NCBI GenBank assembly: GCA_039808025.1
Contig: JBDHSK010000005.1
Span: 1 to 64,000, forward strand
Direction: 5' to 3'
DNA: 64,000 nt
From: Sandaracinobacteroides sp039808025
Lineage (GTDB): Bacteria > Pseudomonadota > Alphaproteobacteria > Sphingomonadales > Sphingomonadaceae
Shown: piece after piece, positions 27,187-36,400 of the stretch
How positions within the stretch are numbered: position 1 is the stretch's first letter
How the letters are laid out: every line of letters starts with the position of its first letter
The notes under the pieces: model-generated
The model's input: the letters and a program-made list of their open reading frames with translations, nothing else
Databases searched by the model: none
What the model was told of the DNA's origin: nothing
Position numbers and translations under genes: made by a program

Positions 27187-27972
27187 CTACAGCAGTTGCA
27201 GGTTGACGGCTGCCTGCTTGCCCCGCCGGTCCAGCTCCAGCTCGAAGCTGATCCGCTGGTTCTCGGCGAGATCGCTGAGACCAGCCCGTTCGACTGCCGA
27301 GATGTGCACAAAAGCGTCAGCTCCGCCATCATCGCGGGCGACAAAGCCGAAGCCCTTCTGGGCGTTGAAGAACTTGACGGTGCCTTCGTAGCGCGTGCCA
27401 TCGGTGACCGGGGGCGGCCGGTGGGCAAAGCTGCGCGGGCCACGTTCGAATTCGCCACCCTGACGCGGCGGGCGCGGGCCGCGCTCCTGCACTTCGAGGG
27501 TTTCGCCGATGATCTGGATATCGGTGGCCGAGACCCGGCCGTTGCGCTCGTTGAGAGCGAACTCGATTTCCTGGTTTTCCGCGATGTTGGAAAGGCCGGC
27601 GCGCTCGAGGGCGGATATGTGCAGGAACACATCTTCGCCGCCATCATCGCGCGTCACGAAACCGAAGCCTTTCTGGGCATTGAAAAACTTCACCTTGCCG
27701 CGTGCCTGGCCGATGATCATGCCCGGATTGTTGCCTCCGAAGCGGCCGCCGCCACCGAAGCCACGGCCTCCGCCGCCGCCGAAGCCACGGCCGCCGCCGA
27801 AGCTGCCACGGTCGCCACGATCGAAGTCGCCGAAACCGCCACCGCCGAAGCCGCCACGGTCATACCCGCCAAAGCCGCCCCGATCCGAATCGAAGCCGCC
27901 TTCGCCAAAACCGCGACCGCCTTTGCCTTCGCCCCGTCCGCGGCCACCGCGCCGCCTGTCGTCATAACCCAT
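27187..27972 (-). CDS. Two-domain cold-shock protein with an N-terminal Gly/Arg/Phe-rich region
   Basis: 261 residues. Residues 1 to about 85 are a low-complexity tract of GG, RGG and FGG-type repeats with Asp and Arg. Two cold-shock domains follow (about 90-155 and 190-258), each with the RNP1-type motif KGFGFV-x-RDDGG, and RNP2-type motifs VFLHISAL and AFVHISAV. Such domains bind single-stranded RNA and DNA; double-CSD proteins are common in sphingomonads, but the length of the glycine-rich N-terminus is striking. A linker of about 35 residues rich in Pro and Arg joins the domains. It may act as an RNA chaperone. Confidence 0.9.
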   Translation of the reverse strand: MGYDDRRRGGRGRGEGKGGRGFGEGGFDSDRGGFGGYDRGGFGGGGFGDFDRGDRGSFGGGRGFGGGGGRGFGGGGRFGGNNPGMIIGQARGKVKFFNAQKGFGFVTRDDGGEDVFLHISALERAGLSNIAENQEIEFALNERNGRVSATDIQIIGETLEVQERGPRPPRQGGEFERGPRSFAHRPPPVTDGTRYEGTVKFFNAQKGFGFVARDDGGADAFVHISAVERAGLSDLAENQRISFELELDRRGKQAAVNLQLL

Positions 27973-28221
27973 TTACGAAATGTCTTTCAAAAATCAGCAC
28001 ATTTCCGGTAAACCGCCAATGTGCCATTCCTCCGTAACGAATCCCTGCGAAGCAATCAGTCATCATCGACGGGCGGCGGCAAAAGTCAGTCGTTCAGCAG
28101 CAGACAATCGATTTCGAACCACTCTCTCGAGGGCGGCCCACCCCCACCTTTGCTGCCGATGCACCCTTGATCGAAGGGCACAGCTGCAACTCCAGCGAGT
28201 TTACGCCGCATTTACTGTAGC
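27973..28221 (-). other. Region upstream of the cold-shock gene
   Basis: About 249 bases with no gene. It would contain the promoter and 5' untranslated region of the cold-shock gene; long structured leaders are known for cold-shock mRNAs in other bacteria. I see no strong promoter match by eye. Confidence 0.25.
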
Positions 28222-28602
28222 TCAAAGAATCAAAGAGTGCGAGTCGGATTCTGCAACGGCCGGTCGAGCAGCTGGCGCCGACTGGCGGCGGACATCCCAG
28301 CCTGCCAGTTCCCTGCCTTTCTGCCATTCGGCGAGGCTGATTCCGCGCCCCTCCACGGCCTCGCTGCGCCAGCGATCGGCGCGCGACAGGGCGATCGCGT
28401 CTTCGCCACGACGGATGATGATCAGCAGGATGCCGATCGACAGGGTGCTGATCGCCAGCATCAGTGCCAGGTGATTGTCGGGCGCCAGAAGTGCTGCCAC
28501 CCCAGCCACCACCGCAACCAGCAGCACATCGAGCCGGGCCCGCCAGCGCAGGCGCCGTCGCAGGTTGGCCATCGCCACTGCCGGATCATCGTCGCTGGTC
28601 AT
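28222..28602 (-). CDS. Hypothetical membrane protein with two transmembrane helices
   Basis: 126 residues. A short charged N-terminus is followed by two hydrophobic segments (LLVAVVAGVAALLAP and LALMLAISTLSIGILLIII) and a soluble tail of about 60 residues rich in Arg, Glu and Ala. I do not recognise the family. An in-frame codon at 28656 would add 18 residues; the ATG at 28602 fits the start of the helix-forming part better. It precedes the cold-shock gene on the same strand, 249 bases away. Confidence 0.6.
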   Translation of the reverse strand: MTSDDDPAVAMANLRRRLRWRARLDVLLVAVVAGVAALLAPDNHLALMLAISTLSIGILLIIIRRGEDAIALSRADRWRSEAVEGRGISLAEWQKGRELAGWDVRRQSAPAARPAVAESDSHSLIL

Positions 28603-28685
28603 GGAGTGCAGCCCTTCGCAAACAGGTTCAGCACCTGTTACGGCCGGCCGGGCCAAACCTTTAGCCTGATGATCAGGTCCGGCGG

Positions 28686-29507
28686 CTAGGGGCCAATGCG
28701 GCTGGCCAGCCGCAGCATGCGGGGGATGGCGGCACTGACGATCGAGGCATGATCTTCATCGGCCAGCAGCTCAAATCGTACCCGTTGCGGCCCCAGCCGC
28801 TCAGACAAGAGTGCGGCCACCTGTTCGATCCCGGCGCGCACCTGCCGCGATTGCCGGCGGGCCAGCGCCTGATCGGCCCCGGCACTGTGCTGCTGCCAGG
28901 GGGGCAGGGCCTCCTCAAAGGCGCCCAGAGTCAGAAGGACCCGGTGATCGGCAGCGGGCAGAGCGGTGAGGGCCGCCAGCAGGCCGTCGCGATCCCACCA
29001 GACCGAGGGGCTGACGGCGGTGTAGTTGCGAAACGTCTGGCGGTGGTGGGCCAGCACCCACAGGGTGAAATAGCCGGCCAGCGAATGGCCGAACAGGGTG
29101 CGCCGTTCGGGATCGATGGGGGCAAGACCGTTAGCCAGAGGCAGCACCTGCCCCTGCAGAAAGGCCATGAACGCTGCCGCCCCCCCTGATCCGGGCCTAT
29201 TTGCCACCGGAGTTGTGAAATCATGCTGGCGCTGCACCAGCCCGTGGCTGCCTGCCGTGCGCACCGCCACCACCACCAGCGGAGTAACGGCAGTGGCATC
29301 GGGGCGGCGGCCCATGCGCCGCACCGCCTCGACCGCTGTGCCAAAGCACCCGGCACCATCGAGCAGCAGCACCAGTGGATACCCCCCCGGTGGCGGCGGG
29401 GTATCGGGAACGGCGATGTCCACCAGATACGCACCGCCGGTTTCCGCTGCGTGCAGGGGGTGGCTGGTGGCCCCGGCCAGCGTGAAGGGGGCAGATCCGG
29501 ACGTCAT
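28686..29507 (-). CDS. Alpha/beta hydrolase of the siderophore esterase type (IroE/BesA-like)
   Basis: 273 residues. The nucleophile elbow GHSLAGYF and the catalytic His in DEDHASIV fit the PF00756-type esterases that include IroE, Fes-like and BesA hydrolases, which open catecholate siderophore lactones to release iron. No signal peptide is seen, so it probably works in the cytoplasm. The ATG overlaps the stop of the ABC ATPase gene by four bases, which ties it to iron-siderophore import. The assignment as a siderophore esterase relies on context plus family resemblance. Confidence 0.78.
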   Translation of the reverse strand: MTSGSAPFTLAGATSHPLHAAETGGAYLVDIAVPDTPPPPGGYPLVLLLDGAGCFGTAVEAVRRMGRRPDATAVTPLVVVAVRTAGSHGLVQRQHDFTTPVANRPGSGGAAAFMAFLQGQVLPLANGLAPIDPERRTLFGHSLAGYFTLWVLAHHRQTFRNYTAVSPSVWWDRDGLLAALTALPAADHRVLLTLGAFEEALPPWQQHSAGADQALARRQSRQVRAGIEQVAALLSERLGPQRVRFELLADEDHASIVSAAIPRMLRLASRIGP

Positions 29508-30307
29508 CGCGCCAGAATGTCATCGATAACGATGCGCAGGCCATGGGCATCGGCGGTCACGGCGCCCGCCACATGATAGACATCGGCGAGGATTCCGGCG
29601 GTAATGGCCATGTCGGGCGGGCCATCGGCGGCCACCTGCCCGTTTGCCAGCACGATGATGCGATCAGACCAGCGGGCGGCGATCGACAGATCATGCAGCA
29701 CCATCACCACCGTCATCCCCTGTTCGGCGGCAAGGTCGCGCACCAGTTTCATCACCCGCAGCTGGTAATGAAGGTCGAGGGCGCTGATCGGCTCATCAAG
29801 GAGCAGGATGCGGGGCTTGCGCACCAGCGCCTGCGCCAGCGACGCCAGTTGCCGCTGCCCGCCCGACAGATGATCAAGCCCGGTCATCGCAAGGCCGGCG
29901 ATGCCCACCCGCTCGATCACCGCCATGGCGCGGTCGAGCAGTTCGTGGTCAGACAGCGGCGGACCGTCGATCGGCGAGGCCCTTAATGCGCCGATCACGC
30001 CTTCAAGCACGCTGAGTGCCACCCGCTGCGGTAGGCTTTGCGGCATGTAGGTGATGAGCCTGGCATGATCGGCAAGCGGCAGCGCCAGCAGTTCGCGCTC
30101 ACCCAGCCGGATCGAGCCGAGCGCCGGGTGCAGCCCGGCGATGGCGCGCAGCAATGTGGTCTTGCCGGCGGCATTGGGGCCGATCAGTGACACCACGCTT
30201 CCGGGCAGAATCGGCGCCACCGACAGATCAACGAGCACTGGCGTGCGGCCATAGCTGGCCGAAACGCCGCTGATGACCAGCGGTCCGCCTGCCGACACGG
30301 TTTTCAT
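29504..30307 (-). CDS. Iron-siderophore ABC transporter ATP-binding protein (FecE/FepC type)
   Basis: 267 residues. Walker A (GPNAAGKTTLL), the signature LSGGQRQL, Walker B (ILLLDEPISALD) and the H-loop (VLHDLSIA) are intact. It energises the FecCD-type permease encoded just upstream, whose stop its start overlaps by four bases. No periplasmic binding protein gene is in the window. Confidence 0.92.
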   Translation of the reverse strand: MKTVSAGGPLVISGVSASYGRTPVLVDLSVAPILPGSVVSLIGPNAAGKTTLLRAIAGLHPALGSIRLGERELLALPLADHARLITYMPQSLPQRVALSVLEGVIGALRASPIDGPPLSDHELLDRAMAVIERVGIAGLAMTGLDHLSGGQRQLASLAQALVRKPRILLLDEPISALDLHYQLRVMKLVRDLAAEQGMTVVMVLHDLSIAARWSDRIIVLANGQVAADGPPDMAITAGILADVYHVAGAVTADAHGLRIVIDDILAR

Positions 30308-31392
30308 GTCCGTTCCGGGCGCCGCAGTATGAGGGCAAGGAATACCGGCACGCCGATCATCGAGGTGACGATGCCCACCGGCAGAAGCACCCCCGGCACC
30401 AGCAGTTTGCTTGCAACCGAGGCCATCGACATGATGATCGCACCGGTCAGCATCGAGGCCGGCAGCAGGAAGCGGTGATCCTCGCCCAGCAGCATGCGGG
30501 CGATGTGCGGGCCGACCAGCCCGATGAAGCCGATGGTGCCGACAAAGGCGACCGCCGTTGCGGCAAGCGCACTGATCCGCAGCAGCGAGGTGAAGCGCAG
30601 GCGCCGGACATCGATTCCGAAGCTGCGCGCCCGGTCTTCCCCCAGCCGCAGGGCAGTCATGGCGTGGGCGGCCCGCAGCGAAAAGGGCAGCACCACCGCC
30701 ACCACCAGCGCCAGAACGGCAAGATTGCTCCAGGTGGCGCGACCCAGCGACCCCATCGACCAGAACACCAGCTGCGACAATGCCTCTTGCGAGGCGATGA
30801 ACTGCAGCAGGGCAACCAGGGCATTGAAGGTGAACACCAGGGCGATACCGAACAGTACCACCCCCTCGACTCCGGCGGCGCGGCTGCGCGCCAGAGCTTC
30901 CAGAAGCAGCACCGAACCGAACGCCAGAAGGAAGGCATTGAGGGGCACCATCCAGTCCAGGGGGACGAACGGCAGGCTGAGGCCGAGCACGATGGCGAGT
31001 GCGGCTCCGAACGAGGCCGCCGACGACACGCCAAGGGTGAAGGGGCTGGCCAGCGGATTGTTGAGGATGGTCTGCATTTCCGCACCAGCAAGCGACAGGG
31101 CCGCCCCCACCAGAACCGCCATCAGCGCATAGGGCAGGCGCACCTCGCGGATGATGGTCAGCTCAGGGGCAGGCAGCTGATCGGGCTGGAACAGCCCCGC
31201 CCACACATGGGCGAGCGACAGCGCCGACGGGCCCGTCGAGATGTCGAGCAGGAAGGCAACGACACCGATCACCGCCATCAGCGCCAGCAGCAGCACCCGG
31301 CGGCGGAGAATGCGCCGGTAGGCACTGATCGTCGTATGGCGGCCGGCAAGGGCCAGAGGTTGCTCCATGTCGTTCAGCGATGGCTCCTGCAC
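30304..31392 (-). CDS. Iron-siderophore ABC transporter permease (FecCD family)
   Basis: 362 residues from a GTG start, or 354 from the ATG at 31368; neither has an ideal ribosome-binding site. About ten membrane helices, with the family motifs RLPYALMAVLVGAALSLAG, NNPLASPFTLGVSSAA and GLVGPHIARML. It is a single FecCD subunit, probably acting as a homodimer, since no second permease gene follows. It is divergent from the M20 amidohydrolase. Confidence 0.92.
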   Translation of the reverse strand: MQEPSLNDMEQPLALAGRHTTISAYRRILRRRVLLLALMAVIGVVAFLLDISTGPSALSLAHVWAGLFQPDQLPAPELTIIREVRLPYALMAVLVGAALSLAGAEMQTILNNPLASPFTLGVSSAASFGAALAIVLGLSLPFVPLDWMVPLNAFLLAFGSVLLLEALARSRAAGVEGVVLFGIALVFTFNALVALLQFIASQEALSQLVFWSMGSLGRATWSNLAVLALVVAVVLPFSLRAAHAMTALRLGEDRARSFGIDVRRLRFTSLLRISALAATAVAFVGTIGFIGLVGPHIARMLLGEDHRFLLPASMLTGAIIMSMASVASKLLVPGVLLPVGIVTSMIGVPVFLALILRRPERT

Positions 31393-31464
31393 CGGGGTGC
31401 CAAAGGGAAAATCACCGGTGCGGGTTGCGCAAGCGACGCCGCCAAGTCAAGACACCTTGCCAGC

Positions 31465-32664
31465 ATGGCGGTCAGACCGCATGCCTGGCGCACCCGTTGT
31501 TGCCCTTCCGGAAAGGCCGCCGCCTTGCTGATTTCCGCCGACCTTGCCGCCGCCATGACCCGGTGGCGCCGCCACATCCACCAGCACCCCGAGCTGTCGT
31601 TTGCCGAAAACCGGACCGCCGCCTTCGTGGCAGAACGCCTGCGCGAAGCCGGTCTGACCCCGGCCGAAGGCATTGGCGGCACCGGCGTCGTGGCGGTGAT
31701 CGACAGCGGCCGGCCCGGACCGGCGATTGCCCTGCGCGCCGACATGGATGCCCTGCCGATGGCCGACGAGGGCGGCAAGGCCTGGCAATCGGCAGTGGCC
31801 GATGTCGCCCACGCCTGCGGCCACGATGGCCATACCGCCGCCCTTCTGGGGGCCGCCCGGTATCTGGCGCAGCACCCGCCGGCAAGCGGCCGGGTGGTGC
31901 TGATCTTCCAGCCGGCCGAGGAAAACGGCCTGGGGGCCAAGGCCATGCTGGCCGATGGCCTGCTGGACCGCTTCCCGTTCGATGAAATCCATGCCTTTCA
32001 CAACATGCCGCTTCTGGCCCACGGCACGGCAGGCGTGCGGGTGGGGCCGGCCCTTAACGGCTTTCGTGTGTGGGAGGCGCGGATCAAGGGGGTGGGCGGC
32101 CATGGCGCCGCTTTCTTCAAGGCGACCGACCCGTTGCAGGCGGCTGCCCGCCTGGCGGTAGAGATTTCGTCGATCGTCGGCCGCTATGTCGACCCAGGCG
32201 AATCGGGGCTGATCACCGTCGGGTCGCTGCAGGCGGGAACCAGCCACAACATCATCCCCGAAGAAGCCCGCCTGTCGGGCACCCTGCGGGCGGTCAATCC
32301 GGCCGTCATCGCAACCATCTGGCAGCGGTTGCAGGCGATGTGCGACGGGATCGCGGCGATGACCGGCTGCACCATCACCCTTGCCGACATGGCCGATGTG
32401 CCACCCTGCGTGAACGACGCCTCCGCCGTTGCCCACGCCCGTGCCGCCTGCGCCGAGGTTCTGGGAGCTGCGCAGGTGGTCGACCACCCGCCTTTTCCCT
32501 TCACCGACGATTTCGCGCATTTTCTGGCGGCCGCCCCCGGCGCCTATCTGTTTCTGGGGCACGACAGCGTGATGTGCCACAACCCCGCCTTCGATTTCGA
32601 TGACCGGTTGCTGCCCACCGCGGCTGCCATCTTCGTCACTCTGGTGCGCCAGCGTCTGGGGTAA
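31465..32664 (+). CDS. M20 family amidohydrolase (hippurate hydrolase-like)
   Basis: 399 residues from the ATG; a TTG at 31525 with GGAAAGG eight bases upstream may be the true start (379 residues). Metal-binding motifs RADMDALPM, HACGHDGHTA, PAEENGLGA and HNMP are intact, and a dimerisation domain lies in the middle (GVGGHGA). Family members cleave N-acyl amino acids, IAA conjugates or hippurate. It sits between the import and synthesis operons of the siderophore locus, on the other strand, so a role in cleaving DHB-serine amides is possible but not shown. Confidence 0.88.
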   Translation: MAVRPHAWRTRCCPSGKAAALLISADLAAAMTRWRRHIHQHPELSFAENRTAAFVAERLREAGLTPAEGIGGTGVVAVIDSGRPGPAIALRADMDALPMADEGGKAWQSAVADVAHACGHDGHTAALLGAARYLAQHPPASGRVVLIFQPAEENGLGAKAMLADGLLDRFPFDEIHAFHNMPLLAHGTAGVRVGPALNGFRVWEARIKGVGGHGAAFFKATDPLQAAARLAVEISSIVGRYVDPGESGLITVGSLQAGTSHNIIPEEARLSGTLRAVNPAVIATIWQRLQAMCDGIAAMTGCTITLADMADVPPCVNDASAVAHARAACAEVLGAAQVVDHPPFPFTDDFAHFLAAAPGAYLFLGHDSVMCHNPAFDFDDRLLPTAAAIFVTLVRQRLG

Positions 32665-32667
32665 CTG

Positions 32668-32714
32668 GCGCCCGTCAGGCGCTTTGCATAATAGGGCGCG
32701 CCCGTCAGGCGCGC
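32668..32714. terminator. Tandem hairpins between convergent genes
   Basis: Two hairpins share the same loop, CGTCA. GCGCC (32668-32672) pairs with GGCGC (32678-32682), followed by TTT for the plus strand. GCGCGCC (32696-32702) pairs with GGCGCGC (32708-32714) and contains the entA stop codon. They could end both the M20 gene and the siderophore operon. Neither has a long T tract. Confidence 0.4.
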
Positions 32715-33469
32715 AGTGTGGCGCCCCCATCGACATAGAGGTCGGCCATGGTGATATGGCCGGCCCGGTCAGACAGCAGAAAGGCGATGGCTTCGGCGAC
32801 ATCGGCAGGTGTCGCCAGCTTGCCCAGCGGAATGCCGGTGCGAAAGCTGCCGAGGTCGCCGGCAATCACCCGCGCTTCGGCGCCCTCGTCCGACCACAGG
32901 CCCATCAGCATCGGCGTGCGTGTCGAGCCGGGCGCCACCATGTTGCAGCGCACCCCGTAGGGCGCCAGTTCCAGGCCCAGGCAGCGGGTGAACATCGCCG
33001 AAGCCGCCTTCGATGCGGCATAAGCGCCCATGCCGGCGGCGCGCGGAATGCCGGCGGCATTCGAGGCAACGACGACGATGCTGCCCGAGCGCCTTTCCTG
33101 CATGCGCCTGCCGACGCTGCGCCCCACATGAAACACGCCGTCGCAATTGACGGCAAACAGCCGCCGCCAGTCGCTGTCGGCCATCGCCGTGAGGCTGCCC
33201 GCCACCATGATCCCCGCCAGATGGGCCAGATGGGCAATCGGCCCGAAATCGCGCTCCACCTCGTCGATCAAGGCGTCGACGGCCTGCGAATCGGTAACAT
33301 CGAGCGGCCGCTGCCAATGGCTGGCGGTGCTTTGATGGGCAAGGCCAAGGTCGGTTGCCACCACGCGGGCGCCCCCCGCCTGCAGGCGCTGCACCGTCGC
33401 CCGGCCGATGCCGCCGTCCGCGCCTGTCACCAGCACCACACGACCGGAAAAATCCTGCGGTTCGCTCAT
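32705..33469 (-). CDS. entA: 2,3-dihydro-2,3-dihydroxybenzoate dehydrogenase-like SDR
   Basis: 254 residues. A short-chain dehydrogenase with the NAD motif TGADGGIG, the catalytic Tyr and Lys in YAASKAA, and an N-terminal strand VVLVTG. In context it oxidises 2,3-dihydro-2,3-dihydroxybenzoate to DHB, the last step of DHB synthesis. It is the final gene of the entC-to-entA operon and overlaps the NRPS stop by four bases. By sequence alone it is only an SDR; the EntA role comes from the neighbours. Confidence 0.82.
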   Translation of the reverse strand: MSEPQDFSGRVVLVTGADGGIGRATVQRLQAGGARVVATDLGLAHQSTASHWQRPLDVTDSQAVDALIDEVERDFGPIAHLAHLAGIMVAGSLTAMADSDWRRLFAVNCDGVFHVGRSVGRRMQERRSGSIVVVASNAAGIPRAAGMGAYAASKAASAMFTRCLGLELAPYGVRCNMVAPGSTRTPMLMGLWSDEGAEARVIAGDLGSFRTGIPLGKLATPADVAEAIAFLLSDRAGHITMADLYVDGGATLRA

Positions 33470-36400
33470 GCCGCTTTTCGTGCCAGGCGATTTTCGAAGG
33501 CGGCCATCCGCGCGGCCAGCAGCGGCGCGATCCGGGCGCTGGCCGCTGCCCCCGTCAGTTGCGGGTGGAGGAACGGCACCTCGAGGCAATCGAGGCTTGC
33601 GGCATAGGGGGCCCAGGCGCTTGCCACCAGGCGCGGGCGCCCCTTGTGGTCGAGCCCGGCACGGATGTGGGTAAGCGGGCCGTCAAAGCGCTGGTGCAGG
33701 TGGCCGCGCACCAGCTTGTTGTTGGCAAACACCACCCGCACCACGCCATCGAGCACGGCAGGCGGCAGATTGCCAAGCGCTGACTGGCCGGCGCGCAGAT
33801 AGCCAACCACCTGTGCCCGGCTTTCCAGTTCGGGGTGGGATTCCGGATCTTCGCCGGCAATCGCCAACAGGGCCCGCAGCGCCTGGGCTTCGGTTGGTTC
33901 GGGTTCGGCCCGCCAGCAATCGGCTGGATAGCTGTCGAGCAGGGCCACCAGCCCGACGGCATGGCCATGCGCCTGCAATTCGACGGCGACCGCCTGGGCG
34001 ATCAGGCCTCCCACCGACCAGCCGCCCAGATGCACCGGGCGGTTGCCGGCGGTCGCCACGATGCGCCGGGCATAATCGGCGGCAAGCGCGGCGATGCTTT
34101 CGGGAGCAGGGGCGGCCAGATCAAGCGCCGGGGCCTGCACGCCATAGACCGGGCGCGGCTGCAACAGACGCGCCAGTGTGCGATATCCCCAGGCTATCCC
34201 CCCGGCGGGATGGATGAGGAACAGCGGCGCCAGCCCATCTTCGCCCGCGGCCTGCGGCTTGCGCGTCAGCGGGATGACCGGGGCAAGCCCGAGGTCGCGC
34301 GGCTCGTCGGTGCCGGCATCGATGCAGGCGGCAAGGCCCGCAACATCGGGGTGTTCGAACAGGGCGGCCAGCCCCGGGTCGTGGCCCCATTCCGCGTTGA
34401 TGCGCAGCATCAGCCGCACGGCGGCCAGCGAATCGCCACCCAGGGCAAAGAAATCGTCGCTGGCGCTCACCGCACCATCGCGATTCAGCACTTCGGCAAA
34501 CAGGCGGGCCAGACGCTGTTCGCTGGCGGTTGCCGGGGTGGCGCCGCCATGGCTTGCAAAGTGCGGGGCGGGAAGCGCCTTCCTGTCGAGCTTGCCGTTG
34601 GCGGTTACCGGCAGGGCAGGCAGGCCGACGATGGCGGCCGGCACCATGTAATCGGGCAGCTGTGCGGCCAGCGCCCGGCGCAAGCCGGCTTCGTCATAGC
34701 CGGTATCGGGCACCACATAGGCCACCAGTCGTTCGTGAACGGCAAGCACCACCTGCTGGCGGACAAGGCCGCTGCCAGCGATCACCGCCTCGATTTCGCC
34801 CAGCTCGATGCGCAGGCCGCGCAACTTCACCTGATGGTCGGCACGGCCCAGAAACACCACGGCGCCATCGGCCCGTCTGGAAGCGAGGTCACCCGTCAGA
34901 TAAAGACGTTCCCCTTCGGCAAACGGGCTGGCGATGAAGCGCTCGGCCGTCAGGTCCGGGCGGCCGAGATAGCCGCGCGCCAGTTGCACGCCGCCCAGAT
35001 AGAGGTTGCCGACAACGCCCGGCGGCACGGGGCGCAACTGTGCGTCGAGGATGTAAAGCCCGGTGTTCCATACCGGAAAGCCGATCGGAACCGGCTGCGA
35101 GCGGTCGTCAGGCCCGGCGGGCCAGTAGCTCACGTCGACGGCGGCCTCGGTCGGGCCATAAAGATTATGCAGCTCGGCGTGCAGCAGCTGGTGGAAGCGG
35201 TCGCGCAGGTCAGCGCCAAGCGCTTCGCCGCTCACGAATACGCGGGACAGACGCAGCCCCGCTGCCTGCGGCGCTTCGAGGAACGCCGCCAGCATCGACG
35301 GCACGAAGTGCAAGGTGGTGATCCCCTGGGTGCGGATGAGGGCGGCAATGGCTGCCGGATCGCGGTGGGCGTCGGGCGGCGCCACCACCAGCAGGGCCCC
35401 AGTGATTAGCGGCAGGAAGAATTCCCATACCGAAACATCGAAGGTGGCAGGCGTTTTCTGGAGGATGCGGTCGCGCGCGATGATGCCATACTGGTCGGCC
35501 ATCCACAGCAGGCGGTTGACGATCGCCTGATGGCAGATGACCACCCCCTTGGGCGCCCCGGTCGATCCCGAGGTGAAGATGACATAGGCCGGATCATCAG
35601 GGGCAGCAGGCGGGGGCATCGCCGCCACGGCTGGCGCGGGGGCGGCGCCCTCTGCCGGCCATTGCGGCGGGGCCAGCAGGCACGCGCCATAGAGGCCATG
35701 CGGATCAGCAGAGGCCAGAACCGCGACCGGCTGCGCCTGGCCCAGAATGGTGTCGATGCGCGCAGCCGGATAGGCAGGGTCGAGCGGCAGATAGGCCGCC
35801 CCTGAGCGCATGATGGCCACAAGCGCCACCACCAGATCGAGGGAGCGCGGCAAGGCTACCGCCACCAGCTGCCCGGGCCCCGCCCCGCGCGCCCTGAGCG
35901 TGGCAGCAAGCGCGGCACTGCGGCGGTCAAGCGCGGCATAGCTGAGCGTCGTGTCGCCAAAGCGCAGCGCCGGGGCATCGGGAGTGCGCGCCATCTGCTG
36001 TTCGATGAGGGCTGCAAGCGTGGTTTCAGGAACGGCGTGCGCTGTCCGGTTGAAGCCAATGATCTCGGCTTCGGCTTCCGCTGGCGTGGCAGTCGGCACC
36101 TCGCTCAGGCGCTTCGCGTGGCTGGCGGCCGCCAGAAAGGCGGCCAGCCGTTCCCCATGGGCTGTCACCGCGGCCTGGGTGTACAGGTCGGGGTTGGCGT
36201 CGACCTCGATCGACAGGCTGTTGAGGCAATCACCCCGGAAAGTGAAGCTGATATCCTCGACCGGGCCAGTGCCCGTCACATGCAGCGCCACGTCAAGCCC
36301 GACAAAAACCGGCGGGCGATCATAGGGTTGCACATTGACGAGCGGGCCATACAGGCGGCGATTGCCGCCGATCAGGCCAAGGTCGCGGCGCAACTGCTCA

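Noticed and set aside
27720..27960. Repeated short DNA units resembling a repeat array
   Set aside because: They are in-frame Gly/Arg/Phe codons of the cold-shock protein, not a CRISPR or satellite array.
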